A DNA stretch of 64,000 bases from Azolla caroliniana (taxonomy: Eukaryota; Polypodiophyta): the NCBI GenBank assembly GCA_043228905.1, contig JBHGNT010000001.1:30814001-30878000 (forward strand). Reading direction: 5' to 3'. The first letter of the stretch is position 1. Every line of letters begins with the position of its first letter. Below, piece by piece: positions 61,802 through 64,000 of the stretch. Under the pieces are notes generated by a model that saw only the letters and a list, made by a program, of their open reading frames with translations, was not told where the DNA came from and made no database searches. The translations under genes and the position numbers were made by a program.

Positions 61802-63471
61802 GTATGTGTTCCAAAGATTCTCTGTTTCACTTTTCCCTTTCCTTCCCACAATTCAATCCTTTCAACGATACGTTAGATCTCTCCATGAAGCTATATGTAT
61901 TCCTCCTTTTATGTGAAAGATTCCAGGGTTTCACCACCCTTTTATCTCGCAAATCGCACCTGTATAATGTTTAGTCCGACTAGTTTTGATTTATTTTCAA
62001 AGTCTGCATATGTCAACCGAAGAAGGAGATCTCTCAGTTCAGGTATGGAAACGGAATGATTTCTGCTTAATGCGGCTGTTTAATCGACCAAATTTCCTTC
62101 TTTGGACTTGTACCGGGCTTTTCGACTTATTTCGACCTAGTTTCAAGTCTGTCATTGGTTAACTGAGATGAAAGATCTCTTTGTTCAGTTATGAAAATTC
62201 ACCGGTTCTTGTTAAATTCGACTGCGTAAAAGTGGTTTCCTCATTCTTTGCACCTGTATCAGGATTTATTCTACTCGCGTTGACCTTGTTTGAAGTTTTT
62301 ATATGTAAAATTAAGGGTGAGAACCTCTCCCTTAAAAGTATGGAAATGGGCTCATCATTCCCTTCTGCATTCGACTGTCTTCCGTTCTTTGCATCTGCAG
62401 CAGGGGATCTATTCCACACGTTTTGACCTAATTTCATGTCTATATTACATGTCAATTGAAGGGTGGTGATCTCTCCCTTGAGCTATGGAAATGCACATAT
62501 TCTTGTTTAATTGGATTGTGAAAAAGTCATTTCTTCCTTGCATTGCATCTGGAACAGGCTTTATTCTAGTCGTTTGACCTAGTTTCAAGTCTTGTATATG
62601 TCAGCTGAAGCTGTAAGAACTCCCCAGTTCAGACATGGAAATGCCATGAATAAAGCACAAGTCATTGTTTTTTATGTTTACATCGTATTATTTTATTTTG
62701 CAAGTATGTTTGCATTTTAATCAGGTCTAGTTAGCAATCACAATGATTCAGTCTGGCTCAAAATGAAATCGTTTAAAATAAATGAAACTTGAATTAAACC
62801 TTGAAACTGTTTAAAATGAAACCATTTAAACTGACCTGTTTAAGAGACTCTCATATCTAAATCATTAACTTTTCAGAAAGTCATTTGCATGAAAATTAAA
62901 ATTGAAAATCAACTGATTAATTGTAAACCATTAAATGAATACATTTCAAGATGAACCAAATCAAACAGTTAACCGTCATTGCAAAATTAAACCAAATCCT
63001 AACTGTCTTCCAAGTTTTGAACCGAAATTAAAGCCATTAACATGTTAAACCACAGTTACTGATTGCTAGATCTAGCTCTACCTGTCTTAATCATGTAAAG
63101 TCTATATCATCAATTGGATACAGCACAAGTCATTGTGGGACAATCATTGTTTTTCTGTTCCTATATCATTTCCATCCTTTTCTTAGTAGTAAAATTGCTT
63201 CTTATTCAGACCTAGAGCTTGTTTATGGGGCAATCCATGACATTGCTCAGAAGTTACAAATGTCATTCTCGTGACAAACTTTCTCTGATAATCTATACCA
63301 GTGAAATTAATGTTTTGTTTATGTTCATGCAACGTTACATCTGACGAATTTTCTTTTGGTCAAGAATCCTCACTCTCCTGTCCATAATGCTATTCTCATT
63401 TTGAATAATATGCTAACATTGTGTTTTATAATCTTGGGTAAAAGTGAATCAGTTGTGCCAGAAGTTTCTCA
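61802..63471 (+). other. Putative 5' UTR intron of the terminal gene, with tandem degenerate repeats
   Basis: Bounded by a donor at 61802 and an acceptor (TGTGCCAG) ending at 63471. About 61974-62660 consists of five head-to-tail copies of a unit of about 150 bp, starting near 61974, 62120, 62279, 62421 and 62574. Shared, ordered blocks are GACCTAGTTTCAAGTCT, GATCTCTC, ATGGAAA, TTCTTTGCA and CAGG with TTTATTCTA. Beyond the array the intron is AT-rich with AAACC/TTAAAC words at 62760-63060. Confidence 0.5.
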
Positions 63472-63489
63472 ATTAGAAAGAAGCTCAGG

Positions 63490-64000
63490 ATGCAGAATCA
63501 GGCTCAGATAGCTGCACAGAATGCTCATGCTACACAACTTTTGATGAATGGGGCAGCTATCTCTCAAAAGGGCATGGCTTCTCGACGGAAATCTTGGCAC
63601 AGTGATAGTGATTTAAATCTCAGGAGAGAAGTTTTTTCCCACATGTAAGTTTTTCTTTTCTTTTCTCAAGTCTCCTTTATCTTGCGTCCATCAGAGCCCT
63701 CCTTTTTTTTAGCTGAAGTCTTGTAACATTTTATTTTATTTCACCAATTGCTTTAGTGCAAGGCTCATCCAGAAGCACAATCTAGAAAGTAAATTGCCAG
63801 CTTTGGCTCGTGAATTAGAAAGTGCATTATACTCTAGCGCAGACTCAAAGGTATGATTTATGCCATTTGGTAAATGCAACAAAACTTTGACTTGAAGTGT
63901 TATTCACATCTGTTCTCATTCTCGACAGGAAGAGTATGGAAATTTAATAACCCTAGAACGCCGAATATGCACTTTAATGCTGCACTGGAGAAATAGACAA
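63490..64000 (+). CDS. KIX-like domain protein, N-terminus only (CBP/p300-type acetyltransferase or Mediator-15 relative)
   Basis: Three exons are visible (63490-63644, 63757-63850, 63929 to the window edge), in frame, giving about 107 residues. After a Gln- and Ala-rich start with a basic RRK segment comes a helical region, LRREVFSHIARLI, LARELESALYSSA, SKEEYGNLITLERRI. The SKEEYxNLxTLExR pattern closely follows the N-terminal KIX-like region of plant HAC histone acetyltransferases; Mediator-15 has a related fold. Both act in the nucleus on transcription. The catalytic part, if any, lies outside the window. The ATG is the first in frame, 18 bases inside the exon that follows the leader intron. 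Confidence 0.6.

Overview
The window looks like nuclear DNA of a land plant. It is AT-rich, the genes are split by short GT-AG introns, and the proteins are plant families: a cation/H+ exchanger (CHX), a plant receptor-like kinase, a Euonymus-type (EUL) lectin, an extensin-like wall protein and a Ty3 chromovirus using an initiator-tRNA-Met primer site. One gene narrows the lineage. A CEP78-like centriole/basal-body protein occurs only in eukaryotes that build centrioles, so among land plants it points to a species with swimming sperm. A fern or lycophyte fits the gene and intron sizes best, but that is inference.

Layout: 0.2-0.8 kb, decayed Ty3 integrase fragments. 1.9-3.4 kb (+), a secreted, membrane-anchored proline-rich protein with a cadherin-like beta-sandwich. 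5.6-8.75 kb (-), a receptor-like kinase whose 5' leader intron (8.8-9.7 kb) is made of degenerate direct repeats. 10-17 kb, gene-free DNA with an old inverted LTR and a dispersed repeat. 17-22.7 kb (+), the CEP78-like gene in ten exons. 24.4-25.5 kb (+), a RER1-like gene with frameshifts. 27.7-29.6 kb (+), the EUL lectin gene behind a dense microsatellite cluster. 31.6-38.0 kb (-), a mitochondrial stomatin-like protein gene. 41.9-45.1 kb (+), a CHX antiporter gene. 46.7-48.7 kb (+), a PIG-P gene of GPI-anchor synthesis. 50.35-57.38 kb (+), a complete, very young Ty3/gypsy chromovirus with a perfect 5-bp target duplication and LTRs differing at one base. 57.4-61.6 kb, gene-free DNA with an older Ty3 scrap. 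61.6-64 kb (+), the 5' end of a gene encoding a KIX-like domain resembling CBP/p300-type acetyltransferases; it runs off the window.

The genes are independent eukaryotic transcription units and no shared pathway is evident. The recurring theme is repeat structure in or beside genes: two unrelated genes have 5' leader introns built from four or five degenerate tandem copies, three genes carry or adjoin short elements with similar ACCAAAATA-type inverted ends, and a family of about 270 bp occurs at three places. Exon structures were built by hand from splice sites and reading-frame continuity. No database search was possible, so family names rest on recognised motifs.
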